Below, one piece after another: positions 49,493 through 58,481 of a stretch of 64,000 nucleotides of DNA. Under the pieces are notes generated by a model. It did no database searches and was not told where the DNA came from. It saw nothing but the letters and a program-made list of their open reading frames with translations. The stretch is from JANPIX01 sp031425195 (GTDB lineage: Bacteria > Pseudomonadota > Alphaproteobacteria > Rhodobacterales > Rhodobacteraceae): contig JANPIX010000022.1 of NCBI GenBank assembly GCA_031425195.1, forward strand, positions 1 through 64,000. Direction: 5' to 3'. Every line of letters begins with the position of its first letter. Within the stretch, counting starts at the first letter, position 1. The translations under genes and the position numbers were made by a program.

Positions 49493-51081
49493 CCGAAGTG
49501 CTGTTGGCCGTAGACAATCTTTCCGTCGGATTTCGTCAGGAAGGGCGGATCATACAGGCCGTCAGGGGTGTCAGGTTCACCGTCAACAGGGGTGAAACAG
49601 TTGCGCTGGTGGGGGAAAGCGGGTCGGGCAAATCCGTGACCGCGCTTTCGACAGTTGGCCTGTTGCCGGACAGTGCCGATGTGACGGGAACCATCCGCTA
49701 TGCCGGGAAAGACATGGTCGGCGTGCCGGAATCCGCACTGCGCAAGATACGCGGCAACGACATCAGTTTCATCTTTCAGGAACCGATGACCAGCCTGAAC
49801 CCGCTTCACACCATTGAACGGCAGTTGGCGGAAAGTCTGGGGCTGCATCAGGGACTGAAGGGGAATGCCGCGCGGGTGCGGATACTGGAACTGTTGCACA
49901 AAGTGGGCATTTCCAACGCCGAAAGCCGCCTTGGCGCCTATCCGCATCAACTGTCGGGTGGTCAGCGTCAGCGGGTGATGATCGCCATGGCGCTGGCGAA
50001 TGGCCCTGACCTGCTGATCGCGGATGAGCCGACGACGGCGCTGGACGTCACGATACAGGCGCAAATCCTTGACCTGCTGGCCGATCTGAAACGGCGCGAG
50101 GGGCTGAGCCTTTTGTTCATCACCCATGACCTTGGCATCGTGCGGCGGATTGCCGACCGGGTCTGCGTGATGCAGGGCGGCGAGATTGTGGAGCAGGGGC
50201 CAACCGCCCCGTTGTTTGCCAATCCGCAGCATCCCTATACGCAAAAGCTGTTGTCGGCCGAGCCGAAGGGCCAGCCGCAGCCGGTGCCGGAAGATGCGCC
50301 CGAAGTGCTGCACACCAAAGGGTTGCGGATATGGTTTCCCATTCAGACCGGTTTGATGCGGCGCACCACCGGTTACGTGAAGGCCGTCAACGACGCGAGC
50401 CTGTCTGTGCGCGCGGGCGAAACGCTGGGCATCGTCGGTGAAAGCGGATCGGGGAAAACCACCCTTGCGCTGGCTATTCTGCGATTGATCCCCGCCGAGG
50501 GGCCGATCGTCCTGTTGGGGCGCGATGTGCAGGGATTTGGATCGTCGCAGATGCGCCACTTGCGCCGTGACATGCAGATTGTGTTTCAGGATCCGTTCGG
50601 CAGCCTGTCGCCCCGCATGACGGTGGAGCAGATCATCGCCGAAGGGCTGGGCGTCCACGGGGTTGACGCAGGGCAGGACCGGCACGCGATGGTGGCGGCC
50701 ATGATGGCGGAAGTCGGCCTCGACCCCGGCATGATGTCACGCTATCCGCACGAGTTTTCCGGTGGCCAGCGGCAGCGCATCGCGATTGCGCGGGCCATGA
50801 TCCTGCGCCCGAAATTGCTGGTGCTGGATGAACCGACAAGCGCGCTTGACATGACGGTGCAGGTGCAGATCGTCGATCTGTTGCGCGATCTTCAGACGCG
50901 GCATGGCCTGGCCTATCTGTTCATCAGCCATGACCTGCGCGTGATCCGCGCGCTTGCCCACAAGGTGATGGTGATGAAGGATGGTGACGTCGTCGAACAG
51001 GGACTTGCGCAAAAGGTTTTCCAGTCGCCTGAAACCGACTATACGAAAGCCTTGATGGCTGCCGCATTCGGGCAGTCCTAA
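49489..51081 (+). CDS. yejF: peptide ABC transporter, duplicated ATP-binding protein
   Basis: A 530-residue protein with two ABC ATPase domains in one chain. The first has Walker A GESGSGKS at 43-50, signature LSGGQRQRVMIAMAL and Walker B LLIADEPTTALD. The second has GESGSGKTT near 316, signature FSGGQRQRIAIARAM and LLVLDEPTSALD. Both sites look intact. The fusion of DppD- and DppF-like halves is typical of YejF. It overlaps yejE by 4 bp and is followed after 13 bases by a glycosyltransferase gene. Confidence 0.95.
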   Translation: MTEVLLAVDNLSVGFRQEGRIIQAVRGVRFTVNRGETVALVGESGSGKSVTALSTVGLLPDSADVTGTIRYAGKDMVGVPESALRKIRGNDISFIFQEPMTSLNPLHTIERQLAESLGLHQGLKGNAARVRILELLHKVGISNAESRLGAYPHQLSGGQRQRVMIAMALANGPDLLIADEPTTALDVTIQAQILDLLADLKRREGLSLLFITHDLGIVRRIADRVCVMQGGEIVEQGPTAPLFANPQHPYTQKLLSAEPKGQPQPVPEDAPEVLHTKGLRIWFPIQTGLMRRTTGYVKAVNDASLSVRAGETLGIVGESGSGKTTLALAILRLIPAEGPIVLLGRDVQGFGSSQMRHLRRDMQIVFQDPFGSLSPRMTVEQIIAEGLGVHGVDAGQDRHAMVAAMMAEVGLDPGMMSRYPHEFSGGQRQRIAIARAMILRPKLLVLDEPTSALDMTVQVQIVDLLRDLQTRHGLAYLFISHDLRVIRALAHKVMVMKDGDVVEQGLAQKVFQSPETDYTKALMAAAFGQS

Positions 51082-51094
51082 CCGGGCGGGTATC

Positions 51095-52330
51095 TTGAAA
51101 GTATTGTTTGTTCACCAGAATTTCCCTGGTCAATTTCTTCACCTTGCGCCGGAACTGCAACGGCGGGGGCATGACTGCCTCGCCCTGACCGATGCGGCGA
51201 ATGCGCGGGGGTCGGCCATCCCGGTGGTCAAGTACAAGCATGATGCGCCCCAGCCTGACCCGGCAGTGACCCGTCTTGGCCGCAACTACACCCTGATGAG
51301 CGACCGTGGCGTGACGGTGGCCCGTGCCGCCCTGACGCTCCGCGAACAGAAAGGCTATGTGCCCGATGTGATCTTTGGTCATTCCGGCTGGGGTGAAACG
51401 CTGTTCCTGAAAGAGGTCTGGCCCGAGGCGAAACTGCTTGTGTATGCCGAATTCTACTACAAGGGGCGCGGCGCGGACGTGGGTTTCGATCCCGAATTCG
51501 ACAAGCCCAGTTTCGATCAGGTGATGATTGCGCAAGGGCGTACCACGCATCTTGGCCAATCGTTGCTGCATGCGGATGCGGGGCTTTCGCCGACGAAATG
51601 GCAGGCGAGCACCTATCCCCCGGTGCTGCGCGACCAGATCGAAGTGATCTTTGACGGCGTGGACACCGCCGTGATGAAGCCGAACCCCGAGGCGCGCCTG
51701 ACCCTGCCCAACGGCAGGGTTGTGCAGGCGGGGGATGAGGTCATGTCTTTTGTGAACCGGAATCTCGAACCCTACCGGGGTTATCACACCTTCATGCGTG
51801 CCCTGCCGCAGGTCATGGCGGCGCGGCCTGATTGTCAGGTGGTGATCGTCGGGGGTGATGATGTGAGTTATGGCCGCCCGGCCCCCAAGGGCACAACGTG
51901 GAAACAGACCTTCCTGTCGGAAGTGGAAGGTCGCATCGACCTGAGCCGCGTGCATTTCATGGGTAAAGTGCCCTATCCCGTGTTCGTGTCACTGATGCAG
52001 GTGACGCGGGTTCATGCCTACATGACCTATCCGTTCGTTCTGTCGTGGTCGATGCTGGAGGCGATGTCGGCAGGGGCGCTTGTCGTCGGATCGCGCACGC
52101 CGCCGGTGCAGGAACTGATCAACGATGGGGTGAACGGGCGGCTGGTCGATTTCTTTGATGTCGAGGGGTGGGCGGCCCTGCTGACCAAGGCGCTGGCGCA
52201 TCCGCAAAGGTTCATGGACCTGCGCGCCGCCGCGCGGCAGACGATCCTGGACGGGTATGATCTGCGCGGAAACTGCCTGCCCAGGATGGTCGAATTTGTC
52301 GAACGGCACGGGCCGCAGGCGAAATCCTAA
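51095..52330 (+). CDS. GT4-type glycosyltransferase
   Basis: A 411-residue GT-B-fold enzyme starting with TTG (MKVLFVHQNFPGQFLHLAPEL). The N-terminal acceptor domain resembles the GT4 glycosyltransferase group with HSGWGETLF. The C-terminal donor domain has RNLEPYRGYHTFMRALP and the E-x7-E-like LSWSMLEAMSAGALVVGSRTPPVQELI. It uses a nucleotide-sugar; donor and acceptor are unknown. It follows the yej operon by 13 bases and is likely co-transcribed, although no functional link to peptide uptake is known. Overlaps the convergent FAH gene by 4 bp. Confidence 0.85.
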   Translation: MKVLFVHQNFPGQFLHLAPELQRRGHDCLALTDAANARGSAIPVVKYKHDAPQPDPAVTRLGRNYTLMSDRGVTVARAALTLREQKGYVPDVIFGHSGWGETLFLKEVWPEAKLLVYAEFYYKGRGADVGFDPEFDKPSFDQVMIAQGRTTHLGQSLLHADAGLSPTKWQASTYPPVLRDQIEVIFDGVDTAVMKPNPEARLTLPNGRVVQAGDEVMSFVNRNLEPYRGYHTFMRALPQVMAARPDCQVVIVGGDDVSYGRPAPKGTTWKQTFLSEVEGRIDLSRVHFMGKVPYPVFVSLMQVTRVHAYMTYPFVLSWSMLEAMSAGALVVGSRTPPVQELINDGVNGRLVDFFDVEGWAALLTKALAHPQRFMDLRAAARQTILDGYDLRGNCLPRMVEFVERHGPQAKS

Positions 52331-53013
52331 CGGATCGTGACGGCGGCGGGGGGCATTCCGTCGATGCTGACGACACAGGTATCGCCGCGCTGCAAGGGGC
52401 CAACCCCGGCAGGCGTTCCGGTATAGATCAGATCGCCCGCCTTCAATGTGATCAGCCGCGACAGCGCGCTGACGAGGGCGGGCACTGACCAGATCATGTC
52501 CGAAAGGCGCGCCTCTTGCCGAAGCGTGCCGTTGACGTGGGCCCGCAACACGCCGTCTGGGACAGCGCCGCCTTTGGCACGGACAAGGGGGCCAACGACA
52601 GCCGATTGGTCGAACCCTTTTGACATGTCCCAAGGTCTGCGCGCGGCCTTGGCTGCGGCCTGCAGGTCGCGCCGCGTCAGATCATTGCCCGCCGCATAGC
52701 CCCAGATCAATCCGGGCACATCAGCTTCGGCGATGTCCGACCCGCCTGCGCCCAGTGCGACCACAAGTTCCGCTTCGTGGTGAAAATCAGTTGTGGCGGT
52801 GGGGTAGGGGATGGCGAAACCGCTGTCGATCACGGCATCGGCGGGCTTGGCAAAGAAGAAGGGGGGTTCGGCGTCCGGGTCATGCCCCATCTCGCGCGCG
52901 TGGTCGGCATAGTTGCGGCCCACGCACCAGATGCGGGCCACCGGAAAACGGGCGTTGGTGCCGTCAACGGCCACAGTTGCCTGCGGCTGCGGCGGGATCG
53001 CAAATCCCGTCAT
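52327..53013 (-). CDS. fumarylacetoacetate hydrolase family protein
   Basis: A 228-residue FAH-fold enzyme. CVGRNYADHAREMG, FFFAKPADAVIDSG, HHEAELVVALG (metal ligand Glu) and YAAGNDLTRRDLQ are conserved. The C-terminal GDLIYTGTPAGVGPL is the family signature. Relatives are acylpyruvate hydrolases, fumarylpyruvate hydrolases or oxaloacetate decarboxylases, and the substrate cannot be fixed here. The ATG at 53013 begins 4 bases after the stop of the S11 peptidase gene, so they are in one leftward transcript. Confidence 0.88.
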   Translation of the reverse strand: MTGFAIPPQPQATVAVDGTNARFPVARIWCVGRNYADHAREMGHDPDAEPPFFFAKPADAVIDSGFAIPYPTATTDFHHEAELVVALGAGGSDIAEADVPGLIWGYAAGNDLTRRDLQAAAKAARRPWDMSKGFDQSAVVGPLVRAKGGAVPDGVLRAHVNGTLRQEARLSDMIWSVPALVSALSRLITLKAGDLIYTGTPAGVGPLQRGDTCVVSIDGMPPAAVTIR

Positions 53014-53017
53014 CACA

Positions 53018-54739
53018 TCACTGCCCAAGGGTAAAGCAGGTGGTTCCGCGTGCCTGAAGCCTGCGACAGGCGAGATCGGCCTGATCCTGCGTCAGACCCA
53101 TGAAGTTGGCGTCATAGCCGCCATTCTTCTGCACGATCTTGCGCAACCCGTCGTTCAGCGTGGCACTTTCCGACAACATCGTTTTCATCAGCGCCCGTTC
53201 CGCAACCGCGCGGCTGTCGAAACGCCCGATGGTGATGCCCCAGTGCCGCCCGCCCGAGGTGGAGATGCGGGTCACCACTTCTGCCTCTGCCATCGGTTGC
53301 GGTTCGGCTGGTGCGGCGCTGGCCACCTGAATCTCGCTTTGCTGATCGCCATTCGGGGTTGTGGTGTGAATGACCGGGGCTGCGCGTTTGGCGGGCTGGA
53401 CGGCTGGTGCAAGGGGCATCCCTGCCGAGGCGAGCGGGATAACTTCAAGCGTGTCGGGATCGACGAGCGCGAAGGGCAGGGGGTCCGCGACGGCAGAAGC
53501 AACCTCGACAGCCTCGGTCGGCAGGTCGGTGGCAGGGGGGGTCGCGGCGGCCACGGCAACGTCAGGCGCCGTAGCGGGCTGTTCAGCGGCGGCCAATCCA
53601 GCCTCGGCCAGCGCACCGGCGATGTCGTCCTGCATGGCGGCGACGGCCTGTTCCATCGCATCATCCGGAACCGCGGAGTCTGTCGCGCCTTCGACGGCAA
53701 ACGGAAGGGGCGGGGGCTCTGCTGCCGCGACAGCAAAGGGAAGTGCTGCGTCGGGGCGGCGTTTTGGCCGTTGCGAGGTGGCGATTGTGCCTGAGACGCG
53801 GATCGTTTTGGCAGGCTGCACCGCAACGCCGGTGCCTTCCAGTTCCACGATAAGCTGTTCGTCTGCCCCGGCCTCATAGGCGGGGGGAGCGGGCGGAATG
53901 ACGGATGCCCCGGCAGGTGCACGTTTGAAGCCAAGGTCCAGAAGTTCGGCCATCTTGGCGTTGCGCGCGGCAGTCGACGGGCTTCCCAGCACAGTCGCGA
54001 TCAAACGCACCCCGCCACGCTGGGCCGAGGCTGTCAGGTTGAAACCGGCGGCATTGGTAAACCCGGTCTTGATACCGTCCGCGCCTTCATAGGCGTCCAG
54101 AAAGCGGCGGTTCGTGTTGGCGACTTCGGCCAGCCCCGCGTCTGTCGAACGACGGGAGAAAATGTTGTAATATTGCGGAAAATCATAAAAGACGTGCCGC
54201 CCCAGAATGGTCATGTCCCGCGCCGTGGTCAGGTGGCCATCGCGTGTCAGGCCGTTGGCATTCTTGAAGCTGCTGCTGTCCATGCCCAGCGCCTTGGCCG
54301 TCCGGTTCATCCGGGCGGCGAACTTTGCCTCGGACCCGCCGATATGCTCGCCAATGGCTGTCGCAGCGTCGTTGGCAGATTTGATGGCCGCCGCACGAAT
54401 CAGATAGCGCATGGCGATTTTCTGACCGGCCTTCAGCCCCAGACGGGACGGCGGTTCGCTGGCCGCATGTTTGGAAACTGTCACCACGGTGTCGAGCGTG
54501 ATTTCGCCGCGTTCGATGGCATCAAAGGCGATGTACAGGGTCAGCATCTTGGTCAGGGACGCGGGGTGCAACCGCGCGTCGGCGTTCTTTTCGTACAGAA
54601 CCTCACCCGTTCGCGCGTCGATGACATAGGCCGCGAACGGCGCTGCACCTGACGGTTGCGGTGTTGAACACGCTGTCAGAACGCCAAGTCCCACCAATAC
54701 GATGAAACTGCGCGTATAACGCATCAAAAGCGATTTCAC
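53018..54739 (-). CDS. D-alanyl-D-alanine carboxypeptidase (S11) lipoprotein with SPOR domain
   Basis: A 573-residue penicillin-binding protein that trims the terminal D-Ala of peptidoglycan stem peptides. It has a lipobox at LVGLGVLTAC (Cys24). Catalytic motifs are SLTK (Ser61, Lys64), SAN (Ser121-Asn123) and KTG (Lys224-Gly226). A long Ala/Pro/Val-rich linker (about 330-490) leads to a C-terminal SPOR domain (GGRHWGITIGRFDSRAVAER), which binds denuded glycan at the division site. This suggests a septal role. It is followed closely by the FAH-family gene. Confidence 0.93.
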   Translation of the reverse strand: MKSLLMRYTRSFIVLVGLGVLTACSTPQPSGAAPFAAYVIDARTGEVLYEKNADARLHPASLTKMLTLYIAFDAIERGEITLDTVVTVSKHAASEPPSRLGLKAGQKIAMRYLIRAAAIKSANDAATAIGEHIGGSEAKFAARMNRTAKALGMDSSSFKNANGLTRDGHLTTARDMTILGRHVFYDFPQYYNIFSRRSTDAGLAEVANTNRRFLDAYEGADGIKTGFTNAAGFNLTASAQRGGVRLIATVLGSPSTAARNAKMAELLDLGFKRAPAGASVIPPAPPAYEAGADEQLIVELEGTGVAVQPAKTIRVSGTIATSQRPKRRPDAALPFAVAAAEPPPLPFAVEGATDSAVPDDAMEQAVAAMQDDIAGALAEAGLAAAEQPATAPDVAVAAATPPATDLPTEAVEVASAVADPLPFALVDPDTLEVIPLASAGMPLAPAVQPAKRAAPVIHTTTPNGDQQSEIQVASAAPAEPQPMAEAEVVTRISTSGGRHWGITIGRFDSRAVAERALMKTMLSESATLNDGLRKIVQKNGGYDANFMGLTQDQADLACRRLQARGTTCFTLGQ

Positions 54740-54800
54740 GTCGCCTGCCCCTTTTTGCCTCGGTCTTTTTCAGCCCCGCATTACGTCCGGGGGCCATTCT

Positions 54801-54814
54801 GCCTGAGGTCAGGC
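54801..54814. promoter_or_regulatory. inverted repeat upstream of the S11 peptidase gene
   Basis: GCCTGA-GG-TCAGGC lies about 62 bases before the peptidase start, in a 202-base gap without coding signal. It may be an operator. Evidence is symmetry and position. Confidence 0.3.
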
Positions 54815-54941
54815 TAACACAAGGAAACTGGTCAGAAAATATCTTCTTTTCAATGACTTTGCGGCAGGCACGAGATCTGCTTTTCCGGCAACAGTGCATA
54901 TTTTGGGCCTTCACGCCGCCCAGACACAAGATGATGCGCCA

Positions 54942-55646
54942 TTATGCGAGTATTCTTGCCAGATCGGGTACCAGACCAAGATGCGCAAGGGTGTGGAACC
55001 GTTCAAGCCCGACCGGCTGTTCAGCATGTTCAAGCGCCCAGGTCACGTCTTGCGGGACGTGGACGCCCCATCCGCCAGCCTGCAATACAGGCAGCACATC
55101 GGATTTCAGCGAGTTGCCTATCATCATGGAATGTTCTGTGCCGTCGCCGTGGCGCGCAAAGATGCGTTCGTAAATGGCGGCGGTCTTGTCTGACACGATC
55201 TCTACAGCGTCGAACATGTCACCCAGCCCCGACTGCGCCAGTTTGCGTTCCTGATCCAGCAGATCGCCCTTTGTGATGAGCAAGACGCGAAACCCCGATT
55301 CGCGCAGCGCCGTCACGGATTCTGCCGCGTGTGGCATCAGATGGATCGGATGTTCCAGCATCTCGCGCCCCGCCGCGATCAGTTCAGCGATGACCGAACC
55401 CGGCACGGCGCCGCCTGTCACCTCCAGCGCGGTTTCGATCATCGACAGGGTGAATCCCTTGATGCCATAGCCATAGTGCCCCAGATTACGCCGTTCGGCC
55501 GCAAGCAAACTTGCGTCAAGGTCCGCCGCCCCGGCGTGATCCTTCAGCAATTCGACGAATCTTGCCTGTGTCAGCCGAAAGAAGGTTTCATTCTGCCACA
55601 AGGTGTCGTCTGCGTCGAAACCGATGGTTGTCAGGCCTTTGGGCAT
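54942..55646 (-). CDS. HAD-family hydrolase
   Basis: A 234-residue HAD hydrolase. Motif I is DADDTLW (Asp11, Asp13), with Ala and Asp in place of the usual Leu-Asp-Gly. Motif II is LLITKGD. Lys lies in VSDKTAAIYERI and motif III in MIGNSLKSDVLPVL. The DxDDTLW start is typical of a YjjG/phosphoglycolate-phosphatase-like subgroup. The frame starts at 55673, but AAAGGA lies just upstream of the ATG at 55646, so that start is preferred. Substrate unknown. It diverges from clpS. Confidence 0.85.
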   Translation of the reverse strand: MPKGLTTIGFDADDTLWQNETFFRLTQARFVELLKDHAGAADLDASLLAAERRNLGHYGYGIKGFTLSMIETALEVTGGAVPGSVIAELIAAGREMLEHPIHLMPHAAESVTALRESGFRVLLITKGDLLDQERKLAQSGLGDMFDAVEIVSDKTAAIYERIFARHGDGTEHSMMIGNSLKSDVLPVLQAGGWGVHVPQDVTWALEHAEQPVGLERFHTLAHLGLVPDLARILA

Positions 55647-55792
55647 GTCGATCTGGTCCTTTTTCGGGCGCATGAACTGGCCGTGCTGCTTTGCTTTTTG
55701 CTGCCCTCTTTCCCGGCGGGCAAAATCGACTATATTGCAAAGGGTATCAACCCTTGCGAATCCCCTGTCGCCCGCTTGAACGGAGCCTGCAC

Positions 55793-56134
55793 GTGTCCTA
55801 TCGCCCGCTCAACATGTCAGACTCCGATAACGGATCCGACAATGATGCAAAGGTGCTGACCAAGACGCGGACGAAGACCGAACGCCCGCCGCTCTACAAG
55901 GTCATGTTGCTGAACGACGACTACACCCCGATGGAATTCGTGGTGCATGTTCTGGAACGCTTCTTTGGCCTGACCCATGCACAGGCGTTCGAGATCATGC
56001 TGACGGTTCACAAGAAGGGGCTTGCCGTTGTCGGCGTCTTTTCGCACGAAGTGGCCGAAACCAAAGTGGCGCAGGTGATGGATTTCGCCCGCCGTCACCA
56101 GCATCCGCTCCAATGCACTTTGGAAAAGGAATAG
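55793..56134 (+). CDS. clpS: ATP-dependent Clp protease adaptor ClpS
   Basis: Adaptor that delivers N-degron substrates to ClpAP. It is about 113 residues with a disordered acidic N-terminus and the folded core ERPPLYKVMLLNDDYTPMEFVVHVLERFF, followed by HKKGLAVVGVFSHEVAETKV. The pocket Asn-Asp in LNDDYTPMEFV is intact. A GTG at 55793 is chosen because GGAG lies 7 bases before it. An ATG at 55814 gives a 106-residue form but has no visible ribosome site. clpA is not in the window. Confidence 0.93.
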   Translation: MSYRPLNMSDSDNGSDNDAKVLTKTRTKTERPPLYKVMLLNDDYTPMEFVVHVLERFFGLTHAQAFEIMLTVHKKGLAVVGVFSHEVAETKVAQVMDFARRHQHPLQCTLEKE

Positions 56135-56153
56135 GCCACGCGTCTGGCCGCTC

Positions 56154-57146
56154 ATGCGCTTTGCCCGAATGACTTTTGCGCTGGAAAGCGGCCTGTTTCA
56201 ATTGCCTGAGACGGGCACGATCGCCGTTTTTGGCCCGGAAAGCGCGGATGATCTGATGGCGCTGCCTGCTGACCGTGTGTTGGCGGTGACGGCGTTCTTT
56301 CCCGAATACACGGCGCTGGCCGCCCAAGGCTTCAAGGTTGCGACAGACCCCGGATTGGGGCACGCGGCCGCCATGGTTTGCCTGCCGCGTGCCAAGGCGC
56401 AGGCGCACGCCATGCTGCAGGCGGCAACGCGGTGTGTTGTGCCCGGCTGTCTGATCATCGTGGACGGTGCGAAGACAGACGGCGTCGAACCGCTTTGGCG
56501 TGAGCTGAAGGGCAGGGTCGCCGCGACCGAGGCGATTGCCAAGGCGCATGGCCGCATCTTTGCCTTTCCCGCCGGGAACGAACTGGACGAGTGGGCCGCG
56601 CAGGAAACCGTGGTCGAAGGCGGATTTATCACGCGGCCCGGCGTGTTTTCCGCCGATGCGCCCGACAAGGCCTCGGTTCTGCTGGCGGCAGCTTTGCCGG
56701 CACGGATGCCCGGCTATACCGTCGATCTGGGTGCCGGCTGGGGGTTTCTGGCCCGCGCCGTGTTGGAGCGTGCTGGCGTCAAGCGGGTTGATCTGGTCGA
56801 GGCGGATGCTGTTGCGCTCGACTGCGCGCGCAAGAATGTAAGCGACCCCCGCGCGCAATTCGTCTGGGGCGATGCCACGCAGTTCCGCGCGGATGGGTAT
56901 GCCGATCATGTCGTGTGCAATCCGCCCTTTCACCGGGGGCGCACTGCTGACCCGGCGCTTGGCCTTGCCTTCCTGACCACCGCCTCGCGGATCCTTTCGC
57001 CGCATGGGCAGTTGTGGCTGGTGGCCAATCGGACGCTGCCTTATGTCGCCACGGCCAAGGCGCTGTTTCGGGAGGTTGTCGAAATTGGCACCGATCCGTC
57101 ATTCCGCGTGATCCACGCCACCCATCCGCACCGCCCCCGCCCCTGA
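56154..57146 (+). CDS. RsmC-like SAM-dependent methyltransferase
   Basis: A 330-residue class I methyltransferase. The C-terminal half has motif I VDLGAGWGFLARAVLE, acidic loop LVEADAVALDCARKN and catalytic NPPFHRGRTAD, the signature of guanine N2 methyltransferases RsmC/RlmG. The N-terminal half looks like a degenerate copy of the fold, as in RsmC. Methylation of G1207 in 16S rRNA is the likely role, but RlmG-type targets are possible. It begins 20 bases after clpS. Confidence 0.88.
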   Translation: MRFARMTFALESGLFQLPETGTIAVFGPESADDLMALPADRVLAVTAFFPEYTALAAQGFKVATDPGLGHAAAMVCLPRAKAQAHAMLQAATRCVVPGCLIIVDGAKTDGVEPLWRELKGRVAATEAIAKAHGRIFAFPAGNELDEWAAQETVVEGGFITRPGVFSADAPDKASVLLAAALPARMPGYTVDLGAGWGFLARAVLERAGVKRVDLVEADAVALDCARKNVSDPRAQFVWGDATQFRADGYADHVVCNPPFHRGRTADPALGLAFLTTASRILSPHGQLWLVANRTLPYVATAKALFREVVEIGTDPSFRVIHATHPHRPRP

Positions 57147-57162
57147 ACGACCGGAGCCTGTC

Positions 57163-57963
57163 ATGTCTATATCCATCGCGGGAAAAACGGCGATCGTGAC
57201 CGGGTCGGCCAATGGCATCGGTCTGGCCATTGCGCGGCATTTCGTCGAACAGGGTGCCAATGTCATGTTTGCCGACATGGATGAGGACCGGCTGGAAGAC
57301 GAAGTTGGCGCGCAGGCGCGCAGCGAAGGGGCGATCCGCCTGTTTGCGGGTGACCTGCGGCAGAAACTGACCATTGCCAATCTGCTGTCGGCCACGGTCG
57401 ACGCCTTTGAACGATTGGACATTCTGGTGAACGCAAGCCGCCAGATCGTGACCTCCGAGCCGCTGAGCATCGAGCGGGATGGGGTGGAAACCCTGTTGCA
57501 GCAGAACCTGATGACAAGTCTGCGGATGACGCAGATGACGGCGAAACGGATGATTGCGCAGTCGGGCGGGGAAAAGCCCGTCGCAGGGTCGATCATCAAC
57601 CTGTCGTCCATCGCCGCCACGCGCACCCATCCCGACCTTCTGGCCTATTCGATCAGTTGCGCAGCACTGGATCAGATGACGCGAAGCCTTGCCGTGGCGC
57701 TTGCCCCCAAGGGCATCCGCGTGAACGGTGTGGCCTTTGGGTCGGTGCTGAGCGCCAGTTTGCAGAACAGCCTGACCGACCACCCCGATTTTCGTGACCT
57801 GATCGTGAACGGCACGCCGCAGGGCAGGATCGCCAGCGCCGCCGAACTGGCCGAAACAGTGCAGTTTCTGGCGTCTGACGCGGCAGGGTTCATGACGGGG
57901 CAGATCCTGACACTGGACGGCGGGCGCAGCCTGATCGACAGCGTGAACGTGCCGGCCCATTAG
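57163..57963 (+). CDS. SDR-family protein lacking the catalytic lysine
   Basis: A 266-residue Rossmann-fold short-chain dehydrogenase-like protein. The NAD(P) loop TGSANGIG is present at 13-20 and Ser149 and Tyr162 of the active site are in place. The YxxxK lysine is Cys166 (YSISCAALD), and the NNAG motif reads NASRQ at 90-94. Redox catalysis is therefore doubtful and it may bind nucleotide or act as a regulator. The C-terminal FMTGQILTLDGGRSL is normal. It follows the RsmC-like gene by 16 bases. Confidence 0.85.
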   Translation: MSISIAGKTAIVTGSANGIGLAIARHFVEQGANVMFADMDEDRLEDEVGAQARSEGAIRLFAGDLRQKLTIANLLSATVDAFERLDILVNASRQIVTSEPLSIERDGVETLLQQNLMTSLRMTQMTAKRMIAQSGGEKPVAGSIINLSSIAATRTHPDLLAYSISCAALDQMTRSLAVALAPKGIRVNGVAFGSVLSASLQNSLTDHPDFRDLIVNGTPQGRIASAAELAETVQFLASDAAGFMTGQILTLDGGRSLIDSVNVPAH

Positions 57964-57972
57964 GCCCGCGCT

Positions 57973-58374
57973 TTATTCCGGATACTGCGCCCTGCAGGCC
58001 GCAATCGCGGGGGCGGCGGTGGCGAGCAGCGCGCGGCGTTTTTCAATCAGGCCGTTCAGGGTGCGCTGTTCTGCGGCAAGGTCAATCGCCCGCGGCCGCG
58101 TCACGGTTTCATCCCTGTCTTCCCAGCAATAGCGCGGCGTCGGCGGCTTTTTCTTGCGGCCTTCGGTGAAGGACTGCGTTTCGCACAGCGTCCAGACAGG
58201 CGTGCTGACCGTCACACGATCAAGGGCATAACCCCGCGTCAGATTGCCTTGGGTTTCGGTGATCAATCGTTCGACCACACGGGCATCCCGCGTATTGCGC
58301 CCGATGCACTGTTCCTGCGGGGTGCCACAGGCGGCCAGCAGCCCGCAGGCGACCAGTATGATTCGTGTTTGCAT
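57973..58374 (-). CDS. small predicted lipoprotein
   Basis: A 133-residue protein with a lipoprotein signal (ILVACGLLAAC). The mature part has several cysteines (QCIGRN, LCETQS, RYCWED, AACRAQ) and ends with a charged helix RTLNGLIEKRRALLA. No named family recognised. Two ATGs lie two codons apart. The inner one at 58374 has AAGGA at better spacing; the outer at 58380 is also possible. It is convergent with the SDR gene and diverges from hemF. Confidence 0.75.
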   Translation of the reverse strand: MQTRIILVACGLLAACGTPQEQCIGRNTRDARVVERLITETQGNLTRGYALDRVTVSTPVWTLCETQSFTEGRKKKPPTPRYCWEDRDETVTRPRAIDLAAEQRTLNGLIEKRRALLATAAPAIAACRAQYPE

Positions 58375-58440
58375 CCGCATGATCCTTTAACCCTAGCACC
58401 GCCCGGCCCCCGCGCCAATTCGCGCGTTGGCGGCCTTTTG

Positions 58441-58450
58441 ATCACGTGAT
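58441..58450. promoter_or_regulatory. palindrome upstream of hemF
   Basis: ATCACGTGAT is a perfect 10-bp palindrome 32 bases before the hemF ATG. A hairpin CGCCAA-TTCGCGCG-TTGGCG lies at 58413-58432 beside it. Either may be an operator for hemF or the divergent lipoprotein gene. It does not match the FNR consensus. Confidence 0.35.
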
Positions 58451-58481
58451 AGTGAGAGCGCGGATGACAGGAGTTGTTTGA

